This document shows, piece by piece, positions 26,779 through 32,768 of a stretch of DNA of 32,768 bases. Position 1 is the stretch's first letter. Each line of letters opens with the position of its first letter. Under the pieces are notes generated by a model, which was given only the letters and a program-made list of their open reading frames with translations, did not search any database and was not told where the DNA came from. This stretch comes from an uncultured Clostridia bacterium (GTDB lineage Bacteria > Bacillota > Clostridia > Christensenellales > Aristaeellaceae): assembly GCA_946407745.1 (NCBI GenBank), contig CAMJPQ010000038.1, positions 1 to 32,768 on the forward strand, in the 5' to 3' direction. The translations under genes were made by a program, and so were the position numbers.

Positions 26779-27375
26779 TTACATCTCCCTGCGGCCCTCC
26801 AGGGCCTTGGACAGGGTCACCTCGTCGGTGTATTCCAGGTCGGAGCCCACCGGCACACCGTGCGCGATGCGCGTGACTTTCACACCCAGCGGCTTGATGA
26901 GCCGGGCGATGTAGGTGGCGGTCGCCTCGCCCTCGATGTCCGGGTTGGTGGCCAGTATGACCTCCTGCACCTGCTCGGTGGAAAGGCGGGCGATCAGCTC
27001 GCGGATGTGAATGTCGTCCGGGCCCACCCCGTCCATGGGGGAGAGGGTGCCGTGCAGCACGTGGTAGCGGCCGTGATAGTCGTGCATCCGTTCCATGGCG
27101 GCCACATCCCTCGGGTCGCGCACCACGCAGATCTGGCCGTTTTCCCGCGCGGGGTCCGCACAGATGTCGCATTTTTCACCGTCGGTGTAGTTGCCGCACA
27201 CCGCGCAGAAACGGATGGCCTTGCGCCCCTGCCACAGGGCGGTGGCCAGGCTGCGCACCTCATCCAGGGGCATGGACACAATATGATAGGCCAGGCGCTG
27301 GGCTGTCTTCTGCCCTATGCCGGGAAGATGGGACAGCTCTGCCACCATCCGGGCGATGGGTTCAATGACGGCCAT
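26779..27375 (-). CDS. recR: Recombination mediator protein RecR
   Basis: RecR acts with RecO and RecF to load RecA on gapped single-stranded DNA. The 198-residue length is typical. Domains in order: a helix-hairpin-helix ([15 protein letters not shown], residues 17-31), a zinc finger with C57, C60, C69 and C72 ([16 protein letters not shown]), and a Toprim domain (about 80-175) with the acidic [11 protein letters not shown] stretch. The end [15 protein letters not shown] is conserved. It starts four bases after the ybaB stop. The ybaB-recR pair is usual, but dnaX, which normally precedes it, is replaced here by a DUF4097 gene. Confidence 0.97.
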   Translation of the reverse strand: MAVIEPIARMVAELSHLPGIGQKTAQRLAYHIVSMPLDEVRSLATALWQGRKAIRFCAVCGNYTDGEKCDICADPARENGQICVVRDPRDVAAMERMHDYHGRYHVLHGTLSPMDGVGPDDIHIRELIARLSTEQVQEVILATNPDIEGEATATYIARLIKPLGVKVTRIAHGVPVGSDLEYTDEVTLSKALEGRREM

Positions 27376-27379
27376 TGGC

Positions 27380-27724
27380 TCAGAACAGCCCGCCCATGCC
27401 GCCCAGGCCGGGCGCCATCTTGCTCATGGCGGTTTCACGCGCTTCCTCGCCCTTGCGCAGGGCTTCGTTCACCGCGGCGCAGATCAGGTCCTGCAGCATA
27501 TCGATGTCGTCCGGGTCCACCACCTGGGGGTCAATGGTCAGGGAAACCAGCTCGCGCTTTCCGCTCACCTTCGCCTGCACCATGCCGCCGCCGCTGGCCG
27601 CCTCATAGGTTTCTGTGTCCAGCTTTTCCTGCATTTCGGTCATCTGCTGCTGCATTTTCTGCGCCTGGCGCACCAGCTGCTGCATGTTCGCGCCGCCGCC
27701 AAAGCCGAAGTTCTGTCTTGCCAT
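27380..27724 (-). CDS. ybaB: YbaB/EbfC family nucleoid-associated protein
   Basis: A 114-residue DNA-binding protein that forms a tweezer-like dimer and helps organise the nucleoid. Features are the Gly-rich start ([20 protein letters not shown]), the amphipathic helix [10 protein letters not shown], the strand pair around [20 protein letters not shown], the [17 protein letters not shown] motif, and a Gly/Met-rich tail. The length fits the family. AAGGAGG lies nine bases before the ATG. It is followed by recR at four bases and preceded, with a 56-base gap, by the DUF4097 gene. Confidence 0.96.
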   Translation of the reverse strand: MARQNFGFGGGANMQQLVRQAQKMQQQMTEMQEKLDTETYEAASGGGMVQAKVSGKRELVSLTIDPQVVDPDDIDMLQDLICAAVNEALRKGEEARETAMSKMAPGLGGMGGLF

Positions 27725-27780
27725 GGGTCAAATCCTCCTTAGATTTCTTTCGGTATGGGTATAGTGTATTTTGATGGGCT

Positions 27781-28530
27781 TTATTCGTTTTCTTCGCCGC
27801 TGCGGGCAACCATGAGCCCGCCGGAAACGGAGGTCACAGAAATCTCCGGGCCCTGCTCAGGTGAGATGGACACTCCGCTTGTGCGCAGCTTTCCGGTCGC
27901 GGCGCGATAGGTGAGATTCGCCGACGCGTGAGGCAGTGTCAGCAGCACCTCGCCCGCTACGGTGTTGACATCCAGCTTTTCCAGCCGGGAGGACAGCTCA
28001 GCGGCTATCTCCCCGCTGACAGTCGAGAGCCTGATCTTCTGCCCGTCCGCCCGCTCAAAGGCCAGCTTCCCGCTCACGGTGCGCGCGTTGATCTGCCCGG
28101 CGCACAGGCTGTTGGCCGCGATGCCGGCCGTGACGGTGCGCAGTGTCAGCTCAATGGCTGTCAGGCTGGTCACACGCAGATCGCCCGATACCGTGTCCAG
28201 CGTCAGGTCGGTGCCGCTCAGCCCCCTGGCCTTCAGCGGACCGGCAATGGTGCTGGCGTCCACCTTTCCCTTCCAGGTGCGGGGCACCCGCAGCACCACC
28301 TGCATCCACCGGACGACGGTGAGATGGGGCGAAAGCCCGTAGGAGGGCTGCTCGATGGACAGCGTTCCCTCGCTGAGAGAGACCTTCAGGTCCTCCACAT
28401 CCATATCGTCGCCGGAAACCAGCAGCTGCATGGCGCTGACTTCGTCGGAGAGGATCTCCAGGGTGGCCCAGGCCAGGTGGATGGAAATGGTGGTCACATT
28501 CAGGGCGTCAAATGTTTCTGCTCGGTTCAT
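27781..28530 (-). CDS. DUF4097 family beta-strand repeat protein
   Basis: A 249-residue protein of the DUF4097 type. After an N-terminal part (residues 1-105) come five or more near-regular strands of about 20 residues that repeat a T-V-S/A-G pattern: TLDTVSGDLRV, TLRTVTAGIAA, NARTVSGKLAF, RLSTVSGEIAA and DVNTVAGEVLL. These form a right-handed parallel beta-helix in the family. No signal peptide is seen, so unlike many relatives it looks cytoplasmic. Homologues often sit with PspC or DUF1700 regulators of the envelope response; none is present here. GGAGG lies seven bases before the ATG, and a promoter lies just upstream. The role is unknown. Confidence 0.83.
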   Translation of the reverse strand: MNRAETFDALNVTTISIHLAWATLEILSDEVSAMQLLVSGDDMDVEDLKVSLSEGTLSIEQPSYGLSPHLTVVRWMQVVLRVPRTWKGKVDASTIAGPLKARGLSGTDLTLDTVSGDLRVTSLTAIELTLRTVTAGIAANSLCAGQINARTVSGKLAFERADGQKIRLSTVSGEIAAELSSRLEKLDVNTVAGEVLLTLPHASANLTYRAATGKLRTSGVSISPEQGPEISVTSVSGGLMVARSGEENE

Positions 28531-28562
28531 ATCTGGGCCTCCGGGATGGCTAATTTCGAACT

Positions 28563-28591
28563 ATCATAGCATGATTCTGAGGGATTGGCAA
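28563..28591 (-). promoter_or_regulatory. Promoter of the DUF4097-ybaB-recR run
   Basis: On the minus strand, TTGCCA (28591-28586), a 17-base spacer and TATGAT (28568-28563), with TGC making an extended -10. It lies in the 63-base gap after the metallophosphoesterase gene. Confidence 0.72.
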
Positions 28592-28593
28592 GC

Positions 28594-29487
28594 TTACTGG
28601 CTCAGCAGCGTCAGAAGGTGCACGGTGGGTGTGCGCAGGAAGCGGATGGGCAAAACACTGGTGCCGATCCCGCCGGATACGAGCATGCGCACACGGCTTT
28701 CCGTGACCCAGCCATACTGGTAGCGGCTTTCGATCCCGTCGGCGATATGCAGGCTGCCCAAAGCAACCTGCCCGCCGTGGGTGTGGCCGAACAGGCCGAT
28801 GTCATACCAGCCGGTGCGGCCGTCGCTGCCGGTGGCGCTCATGGCCTGCGGAATGATTTCCGGGCTGTGGCAGAGAAAGAGGACATAGTCGTCACGCCGC
28901 AGCTGGCCCGCTACCGCGCTCAGATCCGGCTTGCCGGCGGTCACGTCGTCCAGACCGGCGAGGTAGATGGTGCTGGTGCCCACTCGCACCGCGGCAACCT
29001 CGTTGATCAGCGGGGTCACGCCGGCGGAAATCATCACGGTGCGCAGCTCGGGCAGGGATACGTTCTCGCCGGTGCGGTCATGCTCGCCGAGCACGGCATA
29101 GGCGCCATAGGTGGGGTGCAGCTGGGTCAGCTGGCGGTCGCGCAGCTGCTCAAAGAAGCGCAGCGTTTCCTCGGCGCTCTCCGTGAAATCGCCGCCGAAG
29201 AGCACCAAGTCCGGGTTCAGGGCATTGATCTGCCGCAGCAGCCCGTCAGCGCGGCCTTTTGTATAGAACGGAAAGCCGCTCACATGCAGGTCGGTGACAT
29301 ACGCCACCCGCAGGCGGCGCACATCGCGGGGAAAGGTTTCATCCACAATGGCGGTGGATTCCACCCGCAGGAAATAGGGCTCGGCCAGCGGGTAGATCAG
29401 CGCCAGCGCGAGAACGGCCAGCAGGGCAAACTTGATTCCGCGCCGCAGCGCGTAGTGCTTCAGGTGTTTCGGACGGTGCCTGGGCAT
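28594..29487 (-). CDS. Membrane-anchored metallophosphoesterase (YkuE/YaeI-like)
   Basis: A 297-residue protein with one membrane segment near the N terminus (about residues 18-38) and an outward catalytic domain of the calcineurin-like phosphoesterase family. Metal ligands are D66 and H68 in VTDLHVSGF, D100 in GGDF, H207 in LCHSPE, and H235 and H237 in GHTHGGQ. The fourth motif is GEHD (134-137) instead of GNHD, so the usual metal-bridging Asn is Glu. Relatives remove phosphate from UDP-diacylglucosamine or other membrane-linked substrates; the substrate here is unknown. The start is rev-ATG 29487 with GGAGG four bases upstream; it overlaps the flavin reductase stop by 28 bases. Confidence 0.87.
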   Translation of the reverse strand: MPRHRPKHLKHYALRRGIKFALLAVLALALIYPLAEPYFLRVESTAIVDETFPRDVRRLRVAYVTDLHVSGFPFYTKGRADGLLRQINALNPDLVLFGGDFTESAEETLRFFEQLRDRQLTQLHPTYGAYAVLGEHDRTGENVSLPELRTVMISAGVTPLINEVAAVRVGTSTIYLAGLDDVTAGKPDLSAVAGQLRRDDYVLFLCHSPEIIPQAMSATGSDGRTGWYDIGLFGHTHGGQVALGSLHIADGIESRYQYGWVTESRVRMLVSGGIGTSVLPIRFLRTPTVHLLTLLSQ

Positions 29488-30113
29488 GGTGCCTCCATCA
29501 ATTGTTGATACTGTGACATACGCCGCTGCAGGGTTTCCGGCCTGGCCACCGACCAGCCGAAGAAGCCCAGCACCTGCGTGGCGGCCTGGTAGATGCCGTG
29601 GCTGTAGCACACCAGCCGTGCCCTCTCCAGGTGGATGTTGCCCTGCTCATCGAAAAGGTCCTCGCGGACGCGCACGCTCACGGTTTCCGCCAGAAAAAGG
29701 CTGTGGCATCCCAGAGGGAGAATGTCCTTTACCCTGCAGCCGATGATGGCGGGGCTGCCGCCGATGCCCGGGGCACACGCAAGGCCCTCCACAGGGACGG
29801 GTTCAAAGCCGCAGGCGGCAAATTTGTCCTGCGTTCTGCCGCTGTTCACGCCGCACCAGTCCATCTCCCGGCAGCGGTCCGCGCCGACCAGGTTGATGGC
29901 GAATTCCCCGCTTTCCTCAATCAGCCGGTAGGAGTGGCGCTCCGGCTTCAGGCTGATGGAGACCATGGGCGGGCTGGAGCACACAGTGCCTGCCCACGCC
30001 ACGGTAATGATATTCGGCGCGGACTGCGGCGCCGAAGCCCTGCAGGAGACCATCACGGCGGGCACCGGGCTGAGCATGGCACAGGGTTCAAGGGAACGGT
30101 AAGCTATCTGCAT
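29460..30113 (-). CDS. Flavin reductase-like (FMN-binding split barrel) protein
   Basis: A 217-residue protein of the flavin reductase-like domain family, which binds FMN in a split beta-barrel. The core is recognisable: VPAVMVSCRASAPQSAPNII, TVAWAGTVCSSPPMVSISL, a helix with LIEESGEFAINLV, and a Cys-containing segment near MDWCGVNSGRTQDKF. Relatives include NADH-dependent flavin reductases and proteins of unknown role often annotated as such. No NAD(P)H site can be assigned from sequence. The start overlaps the GNAT stop by ten bases, and the stop overlaps the metallophosphoesterase start, so the three genes are likely coupled. Confidence 0.87.
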   Translation of the reverse strand: MQIAYRSLEPCAMLSPVPAVMVSCRASAPQSAPNIITVAWAGTVCSSPPMVSISLKPERHSYRLIEESGEFAINLVGADRCREMDWCGVNSGRTQDKFAACGFEPVPVEGLACAPGIGGSPAIIGCRVKDILPLGCHSLFLAETVSVRVREDLFDEQGNIHLERARLVCYSHGIYQAATQVLGFFGWSVARPETLQRRMSQYQQLMEAPCPGTVRNT

Positions 30114-30718
30114 GTATGATCATCCTCCGCGATGATTGCCCACAGTTTCACATCCACATATCTGCCCTTGTGGCGCACCTTGCCGCGCAGCACACCCTCG
30201 CAGGTCATGCCGCACTTTTCCATCACGCGGCCGCTGGCGGGGTTGTCCAGCGTGTGGAAGCCCTCCACCCGGTGCAGGCGTATCCTGCCGAAGCAGAGGG
30301 ACAGCAGCGCCTCCAGCGCCTCTGTGGCCAGGCCCTGCCCCCACAGGGCGCGGGAGAGGCTGTAGCCAATCTCCACCGAGCTGTTCTCCTCGTCATAGCC
30401 CATGAAGCCGATGGTGCCGATCACCCTGCCGGTCTCCTTCAGCACCATCACATAGGAGGAGGGCTCACCCTCCCGGTACTGCCGCAGCATATAGCGCAGA
30501 TAGCCCTTCGTATCCGCCAGGCTGCGGTGTGCGTCCCACAGCACGTGGCGCGCCACCTCTTCATCGGAGGAATAGGCGAACATATCCTCCGCGTCGCGCA
30601 TGGAAGCCATGCGCAGTACCAGCCGCTTTGTCTCAAGGCGGGGCAAGGTGGAGAAATAATCCCTGGGCGTGTCGGGCGCGGGCAGCTTTTCCTGCAGGTG
30701 GATTTTCAGCTTTTTCAT
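30104..30718 (-). CDS. GNAT family N-acetyltransferase (RimJ/RimL-like)
   Basis: A 204-residue acetyltransferase. It opens with a short lead, then the RimJ/RimL-type start RLETKRLVLRMASMRDAEDM. The acetyl-CoA binding motif is SRALWGQGLATEALEAL, and the C-terminal strand pattern RVEGFHTLDNPASGRVMEKCGM is typical of protein or small-molecule N-acetyltransferases of this group. RimJ/RimL enzymes modify ribosomal protein N termini; other members modify antibiotics or amino acids, and the acceptor here cannot be told. The ribosome binding site is weak. It overlaps the flavin reductase start by ten bases, and the NUDIX gene ends 55 bases upstream. Confidence 0.93.
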   Translation of the reverse strand: MKKLKIHLQEKLPAPDTPRDYFSTLPRLETKRLVLRMASMRDAEDMFAYSSDEEVARHVLWDAHRSLADTKGYLRYMLRQYREGEPSSYVMVLKETGRVIGTIGFMGYDEENSSVEIGYSLSRALWGQGLATEALEALLSLCFGRIRLHRVEGFHTLDNPASGRVMEKCGMTCEGVLRGKVRHKGRYVDVKLWAIIAEDDHTCR

Positions 30719-30773
30719 AGCAGCTTATCTGTGCCTTTCGCGCTGTTCGGGAAGAAAACGGCCGCCTGCCTCG

Positions 30774-31355
30774 TCATATCAGTGCAAGCGCCTTTTGCGC
30801 CATCAGTAGCGCCAGGCAGGTCTTGCCGTCGCGGAAGGTGCCGTCCATCACACAGTCCACCGCCTCGGAAAGGGGCAGGCGGGTGAGGGCGACAAACTCA
30901 TCCTCATCCGGATGAGAGGCCCCCTTGCTCAGCCCGGTGGCCAGATAGATGTGAATCCGCTCGTTGCAGAAGCCGGGCGTGGTTTCAAGGCAGGTCAGCT
31001 TGCGCCAGGTCTGGGCGGTATAGCCGGTCTCCTCGCTCAGCTCGCGCTGGGCGCACACCAGCGGCGATTCGTCCGGGGAATCCAGCTTGCCGGCGGGAAT
31101 TTCCCAGGTCAGCCTGTCCACAGCGATGCGGTGCTGGCGCACCATCAGCACGCAGCCTTCCTCGTCCAGCGCGACCACGGCGGCGGCACCGGGGTGCACC
31201 GCCACCTCCCGCAGGGCGGTCTCACCGTTGGGCAGCGACACATGCCAGTGCTCAAGACGGATGATTTTACCGGGGAAAACCACTTCCTTATCCAGCAGCT
31301 TCTCGCTCAGAGAGCGATCCAGCTCGGGAGCGGTGCTCAGCGCCTGATGAATCAT
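30774..31355 (-). CDS. NUDIX hydrolase, ADP-ribose pyrophosphatase-like
   Basis: A 193-residue NUDIX enzyme. The catalytic box reads GKLDSPDESPLVCAQRELSE followed by ETG, which has one extra residue compared with the canonical spacing between Gly and the first Glu; the REL-EE core is intact. The region before it (RQHRIAVDRLTWEIPAGKLD) and the downstream PGFCNERIHIYLA segment match ADP-ribose pyrophosphatases (NudF type), which cleave ADP-ribose to AMP and ribose 5-phosphate. Rev-ATG 31355 is chosen because GGAGG lies nine bases before it; a much longer in-frame version would run through the promoter of the divergent gene. It leads the group NUDIX, GNAT, flavin reductase, phosphoesterase. Confidence 0.92.
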   Translation of the reverse strand: MIHQALSTAPELDRSLSEKLLDKEVVFPGKIIRLEHWHVSLPNGETALREVAVHPGAAAVVALDEEGCVLMVRQHRIAVDRLTWEIPAGKLDSPDESPLVCAQRELSEETGYTAQTWRKLTCLETTPGFCNERIHIYLATGLSKGASHPDEDEFVALTRLPLSEAVDCVMDGTFRDGKTCLALLMAQKALALI

Positions 31356-31464
31356 TGATCGAAGCCTCCAATCGCGGAATGATATGCACATCTTACTATT
31401 ATTCGATGCCGTGAAGCGAATTCCTGCAAGGCGGCGGGCCGGGGCGCAGAATTGGCAGCGGTGT

Positions 31465-31493
31465 TTGACAATCGCAGTCGTGTTGACTACAAT
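31465..31493 (+). promoter_or_regulatory. Promoter of the repeat surface protein
   Basis: A perfect TTGACA -35 box (31465-31470), a 17-base spacer and TACAAT (31488-31493). It is about 40 bases before the ATG at 31532. Confidence 0.82.
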
Positions 31494-31531
31494 GAACAGG
31501 ATCCTATTGTGATGCCAAGGAGGATACCAGA

Positions 31532-32768
31532 ATGACGAGCGGTAAAAGGCATATTGGCGCAGCGCTGAGCAGACTGACGGCAATTCTTCTCTGCCTGGCG
31601 GTTCTGTGCGCCGGTACAGTGACGGCCTTTGCCAGGGGAGACTGGCAGGAGCTGGTGCTGATGCTGACCTGGACGGACAGCGCAGGCCAGACCCAGATGG
31701 TGCAGGCGGAACCGATGACGGATGAAGGTCAGCAGGCTTTCTGGGCCTGCCTGCCGGGCGGAACGCCTTTTGCGGCCCTCTCGCTGGAGGCCTATTTTGA
31801 AGACGGCCGCAGCTGGAGCTTTGTTTCGCCGGACGGACTTCCCTGGCAGTTTATGGACACTGGCAGCACCGCGCAGGACTGGGCCGCCATTCAGATTGTG
31901 GCCTACGACGCGGGCGGCAATTATCAGGACAGCTATACGCTGTATGTGTCCACCCAGCCAATGCCGCAGCCCGCAGCGGCCGCGCCCGCGGAAGTGACGG
32001 CCGTGTGGTCCGCGGAGGACGGCACGGTGCTGAACCAGCAGACGGTGCAGGTGGAAGCGGGCGGCAGCTATACCTTCTACGCGCAGGACTTCGACGGCTA
32101 CGAGCTGACAGGCGGCAGCGAAGCGACCGTGTGGGTGGACGAAAACGGCAACGCCAGCCAGAGCGTGGTGTATTTCACCTATACCCGGCATGTGGCCGCG
32201 CCCGCGGAGGTAACGGCCGTGTGGTCCGCGGAGGACGGCACGGTGCTGAACCAGCAGACGGTGCAGGTGGAAGCGGGCGGCAGCTATACCTTCTACGCGC
32301 AGGACTTCGACGGCTACGAGCTGACAGGCGGCAGCGAAGCGACCGTGTGGGTGGACGAAAACGGCAACGCCAGCCAGAGCGTGGTGTATTTCACCTACCG
32401 CAAGGTGATTGCGCCGGCTGAGGTGACAGCCACCTGGCGCACAGCGGACGGCGAGTCTGTGTTCAGCCAGGAAACCTATGCGCTGAATCCCGGCGGAAGC
32501 TACTCGTTTGAAGCCAGGGAATATGACGGCTTTGAGCTGGCAAGCGACGCGCAGGTGATTGTGTATGTTGACGAAAACGGCATCGCCAGCCCTGCCGCTG
32601 TGGAATTCCTCTACCGGAAGGCTGTTCCCCCGGCGACGGTAACTGTGACCTATGCCGCGAACGACGGCACCGTGTTCGACAGCCAGTCGGTGCAGATCGC
32701 CCCGAACGGCAGTGAGACCTTCTACGCCAACACCTACGAGGGCTATGAGCTGACCGGTGCGGACACCG
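31532..32768 (+). CDS. Secreted surface protein with tandem 72-residue MucBP-like repeats, 3' truncated
   Basis: The frame is open from ATG 31532 (AAGGAGG eight bases upstream) to the window end, giving at least 412 residues. A signal peptide covers about residues 1-34 (LTAILLCLAVLCAGTVTAFA). Residues 35-150 form a globular N-terminal part with no family I recognise. From residue 151 it consists of tandem repeats of 71-72 residues with the pattern APAEVTAVW-AEDGTVLNQQ, GGSYTFYAQDFDGYELTGG and VWVDENGNASQ-VVYFTY, which resembles MucBP-type adhesin repeats. Four copies are seen, the fourth incomplete. The C-terminal end, where a sortase motif or wall-binding domain would be, lies outside. An adhesin or surface scaffold role is inferred. 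Confidence 0.85.
   Translation, partial: MTSGKRHIGAALSRLTAILLCLAVLCAGTVTAFARGDWQELVLMLTWTDSAGQTQMVQAEPMTDEGQQAFWACLPGGTPFAALSLEAYFEDGRSWSFVSPDGLPWQFMDTGSTAQDWAAIQIVAYDAGGNYQDSYTLYVSTQPMPQPAAAAPAEVTAVWSAEDGTVLNQQTVQVEAGGSYTFYAQDFDGYELTGGSEATVWVDENGNASQSVVYFTYTRHVAAPAEVTAVWSAEDGTVLNQQTVQVEAGGSYTFYAQDFDGYELTGGSEATVWVDENGNASQSVVYFTYRKVIAPAEVTATWRTADGESVFSQETYALNPGGSYSFEAREYDGFELASDAQVIVYVDENGIASPAAVEFLYRKAVPPATVTVTYAANDGTVFDSQSVQIAPNGSETFYANTYEGYELTGADT
31982..32768 (+). repeat. Tandem coding repeats of about 216 bases
   Basis: Units start at 31982, 32198, 32411 and 32627 (periods 216, 213 and 216 bases). Units 1 and 2 are identical over 185 bases (31997-32181 and 32213-32397), pointing to recent duplication or gene conversion. 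Units 3 and 4 are clearly diverged. The array continues past the window edge. Confidence 0.95.

Noticed and set aside
24180-26876. Plus-strand open frame of about 900 residues opposite the aminotransferase and coiled-coil genes
   Set aside because: It spans three real minus-strand genes and looks like reversed coding sequence; no binding site or domain.
31356-31440. Minus-strand promoter for the NUDIX gene (TTGCAG, 17 bases, TCGAAT)
   Set aside because: The -10 match is poor and no extended -10 is present, so I did not list it, although a promoter somewhere here is expected.
31487-32421. Other-frame and minus-strand ORFs within the repeat array
   Set aside because: They exist because the near-identical repeat units have no stop in these frames. 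The frame from 31532 has a promoter, binding site and signal peptide.

Overview
The window reads as a chromosome fragment of a GC-rich member of the Bacillota, probably a gut or rumen Clostridia lineage (a Christensenellales-like group would fit, but I cannot place it by sequence alone). The grounds are AAGGAGG-type ribosome binding sites before most genes, a SecA with a SEC-C tail, an AddA-type recombination helicase, a SpoIID-type lytic transglycosylase, YbaB-RecR, DUF554, DUF1461 and DUF4097 proteins, and secreted proteins with Pro/Thr/Val linkers and SH3-like domains. Twenty-nine coding regions are called, two of them cut by the window edges. I see no rRNA, tRNA, CRISPR array, insertion sequence, phage gene or recognisable defence system.

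Layout. 1-6161 (+): the 3' end of pheT, a short alanyl-tRNA synthetase with its own promoter and terminator, a CE2-like esterase, mnmE, and a strong two-way terminator. 6173-7355 (-): a small P-loop protein followed by a coiled-coil protein, with a terminator-like hairpin between them. 7532-10255 (+): a DUF554 membrane protein, then a secreted glycan-binding/SH3 protein behind a structured leader. 10323-20767 (-): a six-gene run secA-prfB-DUF1461-addA-rpiB-spoIID-like, starting at a clear secA promoter and ending at a two-way terminator. 20902-23488 (+): a MATE transporter and two overlapping YgjP-like metallohydrolases of unequal length. 23494-28591 (-): DUF4097-ybaB-recR-small ORF-DivIVA-like coiled coil-aminotransferase-yigZ. 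28594-31355 (-): NUDIX hydrolase, GNAT acetyltransferase, flavin reductase and metallophosphoesterase, mostly overlapping. 31465-32768 (+): a secreted protein of roughly 72-residue repeats that runs off the window.

How the parts fit. Most genes are housekeeping: translation (pheT, alaS-like, prfB, mnmE), secretion (secA), DNA repair (addA, recR, ybaB), sugar phosphate metabolism (rpiB) and wall remodelling (SpoIID-like). The accessory content is at the cell surface: the 8452-10215 protein, the SpoIID-like enzyme and the repeat protein at the right end. Nothing here is clearly a new multi-gene system. The items most worth a second look are the compact AlaS, the P-loop/coiled-coil pair, the unequal YgjP pair, a prfB without the usual frameshift, the nearly identical surface-protein repeats, and a recurrent TTGCA-type -35 element in several promoters.
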